Below, piece after piece: positions 50,621-58,600 of a stretch of 64,000 nucleotides of DNA (the stretch's first letter is position 1; the number at the start of each line of letters is the position of its first letter). Location of the stretch: the NCBI RefSeq assembly GCF_026339955.1, contig NZ_JAPEPW010000002.1, positions 1,860,001 to 1,924,000 of the forward strand, in the 5' to 3' direction. The position numbers were made by a program, and so were the translations under genes. The stretch comes from Streptomyces sp. NBC_01549 (GTDB lineage: Bacteria; Actinomycetota; Actinomycetes; Streptomycetales; Streptomycetaceae). Under the pieces are notes generated by a model. It did not search any database. It was given only the letters and a program-made list of their open reading frames with translations, and was not told the DNA's origin.

Positions 50621-51634
50621 ATGAGCGATCAGCGTGTGCGCTTCGGTATCAAGACCACCCCCATGCACGTCTCCTACGACGACATCCGCCGCGTCTGGCA
50701 GGAGGCCGACGCCCTGCCAGAGATCGAGGACGCCTGGCTCTGGGACCATCTGCTTCCGCTCCGTGGCCCCAAGGACGGCCAGATCCATGAGAGTTGGACG
50801 CTGCTCAGCGCCCTGGCCGCCCAGACCGAGCGGCTGCGGCTCGGGCTCCTCGTCACCAGCAACCGCATCCGCCCGCCCGCCGTCCTCGGGAAGATCGCCT
50901 CGACCGTGGACGTGATCTCCGGCGGTCGGCTGGTCATGGGCATCGGTGTCGGCGGCACCCATCAGCCGCCCGGCGCGGGCGGGATCGCCGGTGAGAATCC
51001 GGCGATCGCCGAGTACGAGGCGTACGGGCTCTCCCTCGTCCCGCCCGGCGAGGGGGTCGCCCGGCTCGGCGAGACGGTCGAGATCCTGCGCCGGATGTGG
51101 ACGGAGGACGACCCCTTCGACTTCGAGGGGCGCTACTACCGGCTGCGGGGCACGCGCAACGAGCCCAAGCCGGTGCAGCGGCCTGGGCCACCCCTGCTGA
51201 TCGGCGGCTGGGGGACTCGACTGTTGCGGCTCGTCGCCGAGCGGGCCGACATCTGGAACATCCCCGGGCCGCCGCACCACAGTGTGGAGTTCGTCGCCGA
51301 GCGCGGTCGGGTGCTGGACGCGCACTGCGCGGACATCGGACGGGATCCGCGCGAGATCACCCGTTCCGTACAGGTCGTCGTCTCGTACGACGATCCCGCC
51401 GCCACCCGCGCCACCGTCGCCGAGCTCATCGGCATCGGCGTGAACCATGTCGTGCTGGGCCTGCCCCAGCCCTACCCACCGGGTGTCGCCCACTGGCTGG
51501 TGGACGAGATCATCTCGAGAGTCCGAGAGAGCGGGCGGCACCCTGAAGCGGGTACCGCCCACCCCCACCTCACGGAACGAGCTGGTACTCGGGGAAGTTG
51601 CCCGGCAGCCGCTCCCCCGCCGGCCCCTGCGTGA
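50621..51634 (+). CDS. LLM class F420-dependent-type oxidoreductase
   Basis: A 337-residue luciferase-like TIM barrel. VRFGIKTTPMHVSYDDIRRV, DAWLWDHLLPL, RLRLGLLVTSNRIRPPAVLG and SGGRLVMGIGVGG fit F420-dependent members of Streptomyces. The last 40 residues are Pro/Ala-rich and overlap the convergent aldehyde dehydrogenase by 65 bases, so the true fold probably ends near residue 295. ATG 50621. Probably controlled by the divergent MarR. Substrate unknown. Confidence 0.85.
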   Translation: MSDQRVRFGIKTTPMHVSYDDIRRVWQEADALPEIEDAWLWDHLLPLRGPKDGQIHESWTLLSALAAQTERLRLGLLVTSNRIRPPAVLGKIASTVDVISGGRLVMGIGVGGTHQPPGAGGIAGENPAIAEYEAYGLSLVPPGEGVARLGETVEILRRMWTEDDPFDFEGRYYRLRGTRNEPKPVQRPGPPLLIGGWGTRLLRLVAERADIWNIPGPPHHSVEFVAERGRVLDAHCADIGRDPREITRSVQVVVSYDDPAATRATVAELIGIGVNHVVLGLPQPYPPGVAHWLVDEIISRVRESGRHPEAGTAHPHLTERAGTRGSCPAAAPPPAPA

Positions 51635-53123
51635 CGGCGCGCACGAGCAGCTCGCCGCCGACGAAGGCGCCGCGCCAGGACGCGCCGAGGCCGCCGAAGA
51701 GCTCGTCGCGGTCGCCGCGGGAGCGGGGCTTGCCGCGGCCGACCTTGAACGCGCGGATCTGCGGGGCCAGTCGGGCGTACGTCGCCTCGTCGTCCGTGGA
51801 CAGCGTGGCGACGAGCGCGCCGTTCGACGCGTTCATCGCGGCGAGCAGCTCCGCCTCGGTGTCGACCAGGACGATGGTGTCGACCGGGCCGAAGGGCTCC
51901 GCGTGGTGCAGTGGTGAGGACGGCGGCGGGTTCAGGAGCGTGACCGGTTGGACGTACGCCGCCGTGTCCTGGCCGGGCAGGAAGCGTGCGTCGGTCAGCT
52001 TGCCGCGGTGCAGCGGGACGGCGCCGCGGTCGATGGCCTCCGCCACCTGGTCGTGCAGCTCCTTCGCCTTGGCGGCGTTGATGACGGGCCCGAAGTCCAG
52101 CGCGGGGTAGGGGTCTTCGGGGTGCTCGACGGCCAGCGGGTGACCGACCCGCAGGGTGCGGACGGCGGGGAGGTAGGCGGCGAGGAACTCGTCGAACAGC
52201 GTGCGCTGGACGACGAAGCGCGGGTAGGCGGTGCAGCGCTGCTTGCCGTAGTCGAACAGCTTGGGGATGACGGCTGTCAGTGCGTCCCAGTCCGTGTGGT
52301 TCCAGATGCCCCAGGTGTTGAGTCCCTCCTGTTCGAGTACATGCCGCTTGCCCAGGTCGGCGACGGCGGTGGCCACCGCGGCACCCGTGTCACGGCCGCC
52401 GACGAAGGAGACGCAGCCGATCTCGGGCGCGCGGACCAGCGCCTCCGACAGCTCGCCTCCGCTGCCGCTGACGAGGGTGACGGGGATCCCTTCGCGTGCG
52501 GCGAGCGCGCCGGCCAGGGTGAGGCAGGCGACGCCGCCGTCGGTGGGGGTCTTGGCGATGACCGCGTTCCCTGCCAATGCCTGTACCAGCATTGCGTGAA
52601 CGAGCACGCTCATCGGGTAGTTCCAGCTCGCGATGTTGGACACGGGCCCCTCGAGCGGAGCCCGGCCGTCCACCATGGGCTCGATGCCGTCGACGTACCA
52701 GCGCACGCCGTCGATCGCCCGGTCCACGTCGGCCTGCGCGAGTCGCCAGGGCTTGCCGATCTCCCAGACGAGGAGGAGGGCGAGCAGCTCGCGGTGCTCG
52801 GTCAGGGCGTCGAGGGTGGCCGCGACGCGCGCCCGTCGTTCGGCGAGCGGGACGTGGCGCCAGGCCCGGTGCTGGTCGAGTGAGGCCCGTACGGCCTGGT
52901 GGGCGGTTGCGGCGTTCAGGCGGGGCGGGCCCGCGATGGGGCTTCCGTCGACCGGACTGGTGGCGGGCAGTGCCCGGCCGTCCGCCCGCCAGGAGGCGTC
53001 CCAGAGATTGAGGACGCGGTCCTCCTGGAACGCCTCGGGGGCGACGGCGAGGCAGCGCTGCCAGGCGTCGGCCCAGGACGTACCGGACTTCAGAACGAGG
53101 GGGGTGTTGAGGGTGGATGCCAT
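51570..53123 (-). CDS. Aldehyde dehydrogenase superfamily protein
   Basis: A 517-residue ALDH. It has ASWNYPMSVLVHAMLVQALA (Rossmann entry with SWNYP), FVGGRDTG, general base Glu in VLEQEGLNTWG and catalytic Cys in KQRCTAYPR. The C-terminus has GRGKPRSRGDRDELFGGLGA. It oxidises an aldehyde to an acid with NAD(P)+. Next to a lyase that may release aldehydes with formyl-CoA, it could complete that pathway; this is an inference. ATG 53123. 42-bp tandem repeats lie just upstream. Confidence 0.9.
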   Translation of the reverse strand: MASTLNTPLVLKSGTSWADAWQRCLAVAPEAFQEDRVLNLWDASWRADGRALPATSPVDGSPIAGPPRLNAATAHQAVRASLDQHRAWRHVPLAERRARVAATLDALTEHRELLALLLVWEIGKPWRLAQADVDRAIDGVRWYVDGIEPMVDGRAPLEGPVSNIASWNYPMSVLVHAMLVQALAGNAVIAKTPTDGGVACLTLAGALAAREGIPVTLVSGSGGELSEALVRAPEIGCVSFVGGRDTGAAVATAVADLGKRHVLEQEGLNTWGIWNHTDWDALTAVIPKLFDYGKQRCTAYPRFVVQRTLFDEFLAAYLPAVRTLRVGHPLAVEHPEDPYPALDFGPVINAAKAKELHDQVAEAIDRGAVPLHRGKLTDARFLPGQDTAAYVQPVTLLNPPPSSPLHHAEPFGPVDTIVLVDTEAELLAAMNASNGALVATLSTDDEATYARLAPQIRAFKVGRGKPRSRGDRDELFGGLGASWRGAFVGGELLVRAVTQGPAGERLPGNFPEYQLVP

Positions 53124-53238
53124 TCGGATGTCTCCGCTCTCGGTGCACAGTCGGGGGCGGGAGGTGCCTGGCTCCTGCCGAGCTGCATGGTGCACGGGCC
53201 CGGACGAGGAGTGGTCGCATCCGTGCGGAGGAGGACGG

Positions 53239-53389
53239 TGGTCGCGTCCGCACGGAGGGAAGGGTCCGTACGCGGGTGGGTGGTCGCGTACGTACGGAGG
53301 GAAGGGTCCGTACGCGGGTGGGTGGTCGCGTACGTACGGAGGGAAGGGTCCGTACGCGGGTGGGTGGTCGCGTACGTACGGAGGAAGGT
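53239..53389. repeat. 42-bp tandem repeat array upstream of the aldehyde dehydrogenase
   Basis: About 3.6 copies of a 42-bp unit: 53239-53280 (two substitutions), 53281-53322, 53323-53364 and 53365-53389 (partial). Each unit contains CGCGTACGTACGGAGG and GGTCCGTACGCGG. The 42-bp period equals four helical turns. The array starts 116 bp before the ALDH start. It has no unique spacers, so it is not CRISPR. Confidence 0.95.
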
Positions 53390-53447
53390 ACTGAGGAGGC
53401 TCCGCTCGTGACAGTCACCTCACATCAACTATGAGTGACGTCTCATC

Positions 53448-54347
53448 TCACTCCTGTGCGGCGACACGCTCCGATTCCCATCGGGTCAGCACCAGCCGGG
53501 CCGTCTCGGTCGGTGTGCCGCCCACCCGTACGCCGGCCGCTTCGAGGGCCTCCTTCTTGGCCTGTGCGGTGCCCGCCGAGCCGGAGACGATCGCGCCCGC
53601 GTGGCCCATCGTCCTGCCCTCGGGCGCGGTGAAACCGGCGACGTAGGCGACGACGGGCTTGGTGACGTGATCGCGGACGTACGCGGCCGCCCGCTCCTCG
53701 GCATCGCCGCCGATCTCGCCGATGAGGACGACGAGTTCGGTGTCGGGGTCGTTCTGGAAGGCGGCCAGGCAGTCGATGTGGGTGGTGCCGACGACGGGGT
53801 CGCCGCCGATGCCCACGCATGTCGAGAAGCCGATGTCGCGGAGTTCGTACATGAGTTGGTACGTCAGCGTGCCCGACTTGGACACCAGACCGATGCGCCC
53901 CGGCTTGGTGATGTCGGCGGGGATGATGCCCGCGTTCGACTGCCCCGGAGTGATCAGGCCCGGGCAGTTGGGGCCGATGACGCGGGTGCCCTTCGTGGTG
54001 GCGTACGCGTGGAAGGCGACGGAGTCGTGGACGGGGATGCCCTCGGTGATGACGACGGCGAGCCCGATGCCCGCGTCGGCGGCCTCGATCACCGCGGCCT
54101 TGGCGAACGCGGGCGGAACGAACACGACGGTGACGTCGGCGCCGGTCGCCGCCATTCCCTCGCGGACCGAACCGAAGACGGGCACCACCCGGTCGTCGAA
54201 GTCGACGGCCTGCCCCGCCTTGCGCGGGTTGACCCCGCCGACGACGTCCGTGCCGGCGGCGAGCATCCGCCGGGTGTGCTTCATGCCCTCGCCGCCGGTC
54301 ATGCCCTGGACGAGAACCTTGCTCTCCTTGGTGAGAAAGATGGCCAT
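53448..54347 (-). CDS. sucD: Succinate--CoA ligase alpha subunit paralogue (ADP-forming type)
   Basis: A 299-residue SucD. It starts MAIFLTKESKVLVQGMTGGE, has the CoA-binding VGGVNPRKAG, VIGPNCPGLITPG, and the phosphohistidine loop GRTMGHAGAIVSGSAGTA. With SucC it makes an acyl-CoA ligase. Being a second copy inside a formyl-CoA transferase cluster, it may act on a dicarboxylate other than succinate, such as malate or oxalate. ATG 54347, 14 bases after sucC. Confidence 0.9.
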   Translation of the reverse strand: MAIFLTKESKVLVQGMTGGEGMKHTRRMLAAGTDVVGGVNPRKAGQAVDFDDRVVPVFGSVREGMAATGADVTVVFVPPAFAKAAVIEAADAGIGLAVVITEGIPVHDSVAFHAYATTKGTRVIGPNCPGLITPGQSNAGIIPADITKPGRIGLVSKSGTLTYQLMYELRDIGFSTCVGIGGDPVVGTTHIDCLAAFQNDPDTELVVLIGEIGGDAEERAAAYVRDHVTKPVVAYVAGFTAPEGRTMGHAGAIVSGSAGTAQAKKEALEAAGVRVGGTPTETARLVLTRWESERVAAQE

Positions 54348-54361
54348 GTCCTGTTCCTCCT

Positions 54362-55492
54362 TCAGCCGGCGGTGGCGAGTCGGGCCGCGCGGCGCGCGGC
54401 GTCGTCCATGGTGGTGGCCTGCTCGACCAGGGGGTGCGCGCGGCCGTCGAGGATGGCGCGGCCGTGGACGGCGTTGTTGCCGTCGAGGCGGACCACGAGC
54501 GGTCTGGTCAGCCGGACGGTCTCCAGCGCCCGCACGATGCCGTCGGCGACCGCGTCGCAGGCCGTGATGCCGCCGAAGACGTTGACGAAGACCGAATTCA
54601 CGGCCGGGTCGGACAGGATCACGGAGAGGCCGTCGGCCATGATCTGGGCGGAGGCCCCGCCGCCGATGTCGAGGAAGTTGGCGGGGCGGGCGCCGCAGCC
54701 CGCGACCACGTCGAGTGTCGACATGACGAGGCCCGCGCCGTTGCCGATGATGCCCACCTCGCCGTTCAGCTTGACGTAGTTGAGGCCCTTGGCCGCGGCC
54801 GCCGCCTCGAGCGGGTCGTCGTGCGCGACCTCCTGTTCCCCCCAACGTGCCTGGCGGAAGCGGGCGTTGTCGTCCAGGGTGACCTTGCCGTCCAGGGCGA
54901 GGATCTGCCCTCTGGCCGTGCGTACGAGGGGGTTCACCTCGACGAGCACGGCGTCCTCGTGGGTCAGCACTCCCCAGAGGCGTACGAGGACGTCGACGGT
55001 CTCCGGGGGCAGTCCCGCGGCCTCGGCGATCTCGGTCGCCTTCGCCGAGGTGACACCCTCGGTCGGGTCGACGGGGACACGCGCCACCGCTTCCGGGCGG
55101 CTCGCGGCCACCTCCTCGATCTCCATGCCACCCTCCGCCGAGGCGATCGCGAGGAAGCGTCCGGCTGCGCGGTCGAGGACGTAACTGACGTAGAACTCGC
55201 TCTCGATGTCGACCGGTTGGGCCAGCATCACCTTGCCGACCGTGTGGCCCTTGATGTCCATGCCGAGGATCTGACGTGCCGTGAGTTCGGCTGCGGCCGG
55301 GTCGGCGGCGAGTTTGACCCCGCCCGCCTTGCCGCGTCCACCGGTCTTCACCTGGGCTTTCACCACGACTCGGCCGCCGAGTCGGCGGGCGATCGCGCGT
55401 GCTTCCTTGGGCGAGTCCGTGACCTCGGCCCTCGGCACCAAGATGCCGTATTCCTCGAAGAGTTCCCTTGCCTGGTGCTCGTACAGGTCCAT
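54362..55492 (-). CDS. sucC: Succinate--CoA ligase beta subunit paralogue
   Basis: A 376-residue SucC. The N-terminal ATP-grasp starts MDLYEHQARELFEEYGILVP, with VVVKAQVKTGGRGKAGGVKL and VLVEVNPLV. The C-terminal domain has ANFLDIGGGASA and FVNVFGGITACDAVADGIV. It pairs with SucD next door. Its promoter faces the ThDP-lyase gene across a 180-bp gap with a strong palindrome, so both sides are probably co-induced. Confidence 0.9.
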   Translation of the reverse strand: MDLYEHQARELFEEYGILVPRAEVTDSPKEARAIARRLGGRVVVKAQVKTGGRGKAGGVKLAADPAAAELTARQILGMDIKGHTVGKVMLAQPVDIESEFYVSYVLDRAAGRFLAIASAEGGMEIEEVAASRPEAVARVPVDPTEGVTSAKATEIAEAAGLPPETVDVLVRLWGVLTHEDAVLVEVNPLVRTARGQILALDGKVTLDDNARFRQARWGEQEVAHDDPLEAAAAAKGLNYVKLNGEVGIIGNGAGLVMSTLDVVAGCGARPANFLDIGGGASAQIMADGLSVILSDPAVNSVFVNVFGGITACDAVADGIVRALETVRLTRPLVVRLDGNNAVHGRAILDGRAHPLVEQATTMDDAARRAARLATAG

Positions 55493-55597
55493 CACCGGCT
55501 CCTGACTGCTGTGTCTGTCCGGGGAGCGACGCCCGGCCCCCCGAAAAGTGCCGCACGCCCCCTGGACACCACCCACCGGATGCGGGATAACAAGCTT

Positions 55598-55621
55598 CAT
55601 ACAGTATTCGTCGACTGTATG
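55598..55621. promoter_or_regulatory. Palindromic operator between sucC and the ThDP-lyase operon
   Basis: CATACAGT (55598-55605) and ACTGTATG (55614-55621) are perfect 8-bp arms around ATTCGTCG. It lies 52 bp before the lyase start and 105 bp before sucC. Such sites are typical of GntR/FCD or IclR regulators; none is encoded in the cluster. Confidence 0.75.
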
Positions 55622-55672
55622 CAATGTACCGCGAGAGCGTTCCAACCCCCTACGAAGGGACAGGACTTCGCC

Positions 55673-57358
55673 ATGCCCGACGACATCAGCCAGGACTCCA
55701 TCTCCGGTGGGCATCTGGTCGCCAAGGCACTCAAAGCAGAAGGTGTGGAGGTCATCTACACCCTGTGCGGCGGCCACATCATCGACATCTACGACGGCTG
55801 CGTCGACGAAGGCATAGAGGTCGTCGACGTCCGACACGAGCAGGTCGCCGCCCACGCCGCCGACGGCTACGCACGCATCACCGGCAAGCCCGGATGCGCC
55901 GTCGTCACGGCGGGTCCCGGTACGACCGACGCCGTGACCGGCGTCGCGAACGCCTTCCGCGCCGAGTCCCCCATGCTGCTCATCGGCGGCCAGGGGGCGC
56001 ACACCCAGCACAAGATGGGGTCCCTGCAGGACCTGCCGCACGTCGACATGATGACCCCGATCACCAAGTTCGCGGCGACCGTGCCGGACACGGCGCGCGC
56101 CGCCGACATGGTGTCGATGGCGTTCCGGGAGTGCTATCACGGCGCCCCCGGCCCCTCCTTCCTGGAGATCCCGCGCGATGTCCTGGACGCCAAGGTCCCG
56201 GTGGAGAAGGCCCGGATCCCGGCCGCCGGCCACTACCGGGCCTCGACCCGCTCGGCCGGTGACCCCGAGGCGGTCGAGAAGCTCGCCGACCTCCTCGTCC
56301 ACGCCGAGAAGCCCGCGATCCTGCTCGGCAGCCAGGTGTGGACGACGCGCGGCACCGCGTCCGCCATCGAGCTCGTCCGCACCCTCAACATCCCGGCGTA
56401 CATGAACGGCGCCGGGCGCGGCACCCTGCCGCCCGGGGACCCGCACCACTTCCAGCTCTCGCGCCGGTACGCCTTCTCCAACGCCGATGTCATCGTCATC
56501 GTGGGTACGCCCTTCGACTTCCGCATGGGCTACGGCAAGCGTCTCTCCCCGGACGCGACCGTCGTGCAGATCGACCTCGACTACCGGACCGTCGGCAAGA
56601 ACCGGGACATCGACCTCGGGATCGTCGGCGACGCGGGGCTGATCCTGAAGTCGGTCACCGAGGCGGCCTCCGGGCGCCTCAACGGAGGCGCGTCGAAGCG
56701 CAAGGAGTGGCTGGACGAACTGCGCGCCGCCGAGCAGACGGCCCTCGAGAAGCGGCTGCCCAGCCTGAAGTCGGACGCCTCGCCGATCCACCCGTACCGC
56801 CTGGTCAGCGAGATCAACGACTTCCTCACCGAGGACTCGATCTACATCGGGGACGGCGGCGACATCGTCACCTTCTCCGGGCAGGTCGTCCAGCCCAAGT
56901 CACCCGGGCACTGGATGGACCCGGGCCCGCTCGGCACGCTCGGCGTCGGCATCCCGTTCGTCCTCGCGGCCAAGCAGGCACGGCCCGACAAGGAGGTCGT
57001 CGCCCTCTTCGGGGACGGCGCGTTCTCCCTGACCGGCTGGGACTTCGAGACTCTCGTCCGCTACAACCTCCCCTTCGTCGGCATCGTCGGCAACAACTCC
57101 TCCATGAACCAGATCCGTTACGGCCAGGCCCAGAAATACGGTCTGGAGCGCGAGCGGATCGGCAACACCCTCGGCGACGTCCACTACGACAAGTTCGCGC
57201 AGATGCTGGGCGGTTACGGCGAGGAGGTCCGCGACCCCGCCGACATCGGCCCTGCGCTGCGGCGCGCCCGGGAGTCGGGCAAGCCGTCGCTGATCAACGT
57301 CTGGGTCGACCCGGACGCGTACGCCCCCGGAACCATGAACCAGACGATGTACAAGTGA
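55673..57358 (+). CDS. ThDP-dependent lyase/decarboxylase, 2-hydroxyacyl-CoA lyase- or oxalyl-CoA decarboxylase-like
   Basis: A 561-residue three-domain ThDP enzyme. The catalytic Glu56 is in VRHEQVAAHAADGYARITGK, followed by GPGTTDAVTGVANAF. The diphosphate domain has ALFGDGAFSLTGWDF and NN. Together with Frc it suggests an oxalyl-CoA decarboxylase. However, the Tyr-Glu pair of classical Oxc (in QQGDYEEMDQ) is replaced by a stretch close to 2-hydroxyacyl-CoA lyases (GSLQDLPHVD against GAFQEFPQVE), and the Oxc C-terminal lid differs. It may decarboxylate oxalyl-CoA or cleave a 2-hydroxyacyl-CoA to an aldehyde and formyl-CoA. ATG 55673. Confidence 0.85.
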   Translation: MPDDISQDSISGGHLVAKALKAEGVEVIYTLCGGHIIDIYDGCVDEGIEVVDVRHEQVAAHAADGYARITGKPGCAVVTAGPGTTDAVTGVANAFRAESPMLLIGGQGAHTQHKMGSLQDLPHVDMMTPITKFAATVPDTARAADMVSMAFRECYHGAPGPSFLEIPRDVLDAKVPVEKARIPAAGHYRASTRSAGDPEAVEKLADLLVHAEKPAILLGSQVWTTRGTASAIELVRTLNIPAYMNGAGRGTLPPGDPHHFQLSRRYAFSNADVIVIVGTPFDFRMGYGKRLSPDATVVQIDLDYRTVGKNRDIDLGIVGDAGLILKSVTEAASGRLNGGASKRKEWLDELRAAEQTALEKRLPSLKSDASPIHPYRLVSEINDFLTEDSIYIGDGGDIVTFSGQVVQPKSPGHWMDPGPLGTLGVGIPFVLAAKQARPDKEVVALFGDGAFSLTGWDFETLVRYNLPFVGIVGNNSSMNQIRYGQAQKYGLERERIGNTLGDVHYDKFAQMLGGYGEEVRDPADIGPALRRARESGKPSLINVWVDPDAYAPGTMNQTMYK

Positions 57359-57370
57359 GGTGACCCTGGC

Positions 57371-58600
57371 ATGACCAAGGCTCTCGAAGGCATCCGCGTC
57401 CTCGACATGACGCACGTCCAGTCGGGCCCGTCCGCCACACAGCTGCTCGCCTGGCTGGGCGCGGACGTCGTCAAGCTGGAGGCGCCGACCGGTGACATCA
57501 CCCGCAAGCAACTACGCGACCTCCCCGACGTCGACTCCCTCTACTTCACGATGCTCAACTGCAACAAGCGGAGCATCACCCTCAACACCAAGACCGAGCG
57601 CGGCAAGGAGATCCTCACCGAGCTGATCCGGCGCTCCGACGTCATGGTCGAGAACTTCGGACCGGGCGCGGTCGACCGTATGGGCTTCACCTGGGACCGC
57701 ATCCAGGAGATCAATCCGCGAATCGTCTATGCCTCCATCAAGGGGTTCGGGGACGGCCCGTACACCAACTTCAAGGCGTACGAGGTCGTCGCGCAGGCCA
57801 TGGGCGGGTCGATGTCGACCACCGGTTTCGAGGACGGGCCACCGCTGGCTACGGGGGCCCAGATCGGGGACTCGGGCACGGGCATCCACGCCGTGGCGGG
57901 GATTCTCGCGGCGCTGTACCAGCGGGAGAACACCGGGCGCGGGCAGCGGGTCAACGTGGCCATGCAGCATGCCGTGCTCAACCTCTGCCGGGTGAAGTTG
58001 CGCGATCAGCAGCGACTGACACATGGACCGCTCGCCGAATATCCCAACGACGACTTCGGCGTCGAGGTTCCCCGGTCCGGCAACGCGTCCGGCGGCGGCC
58101 AGCCGGGCTGGGCGGTCAAGTGCGCGCCGGGCGGCCCCAACGACTATGTGTACGTCATCGTGCAGCCCGTGGGCTGGAAGCCGATCACCGAGCTCATCGG
58201 GCGGCCGGAACTGGCGGACGACCCCGACTGGACGACCCCTGAGGCCCGCCTGCCCCAGCTCACCAAGATGTTCCAGCTCATCGAGGAGTGGTCGGCCACG
58301 CTCCCCAAATGGGAGGTGCTGGAGAGGCTCAACGCCCACAACATCCCGTGCGGCCCGATCCTGTCCACCAAGGAGATCATCGAGGACGAGTCGCTGGTCG
58401 CCAACGAGATGGTCGTGACGGTGCCACACCCCGAGCGGGGCGAGTTCATGACCGTGGGCAGCCCGCTGAAGCTCTCCGACTCCCCCGTGGACGTGACCAG
58501 TTCGCCCCTGCTCGGTGAGCACAACGAAGAGGTCTACATCGGCGAGCTCGGCCTCGGCGACGAGGAGCTGCGCCTGCTCAAGTCGAACGGAGTGATCTGA
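57371..58600 (+). CDS. frc: Formyl-CoA:oxalate CoA-transferase-like protein (Frc)
   Basis: A 409-residue type III CoA-transferase very like Frc. It has DMTHVQSGPSATQLLAWLGA (Gln17), DVDSLYFTMLNCNKRSITLN, ENFGPGAVDRMGFTWDRIQE, Tyr137 in KAYEVV, catalytic Asp167 in GAQIGDSGTG and the glycine loop GNASGGGQPGW. Frc moves CoA from formyl-CoA to oxalate, giving formate and oxalyl-CoA. It starts 12 bases after the lyase stop and is followed by the ligase at once. The acceptor acid here is either oxalate or another small acid. Confidence 0.9.
   Translation: MTKALEGIRVLDMTHVQSGPSATQLLAWLGADVVKLEAPTGDITRKQLRDLPDVDSLYFTMLNCNKRSITLNTKTERGKEILTELIRRSDVMVENFGPGAVDRMGFTWDRIQEINPRIVYASIKGFGDGPYTNFKAYEVVAQAMGGSMSTTGFEDGPPLATGAQIGDSGTGIHAVAGILAALYQRENTGRGQRVNVAMQHAVLNLCRVKLRDQQRLTHGPLAEYPNDDFGVEVPRSGNASGGGQPGWAVKCAPGGPNDYVYVIVQPVGWKPITELIGRPELADDPDWTTPEARLPQLTKMFQLIEEWSATLPKWEVLERLNAHNIPCGPILSTKEIIEDESLVANEMVVTVPHPERGEFMTVGSPLKLSDSPVDVTSSPLLGEHNEEVYIGELGLGDEELRLLKSNGVI

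Noticed and set aside
53239..53389. CRISPR array
   Set aside because: The 42-bp units are contiguous without unique spacers, and no cas genes are present.
53117..53434. Repeat protein encoded by the 42-bp array (VVAYVRREGSVRGW units)
   Set aside because: 42 is divisible by three, so repeats open several frames at once. No ribosome site or export signal supports translation.
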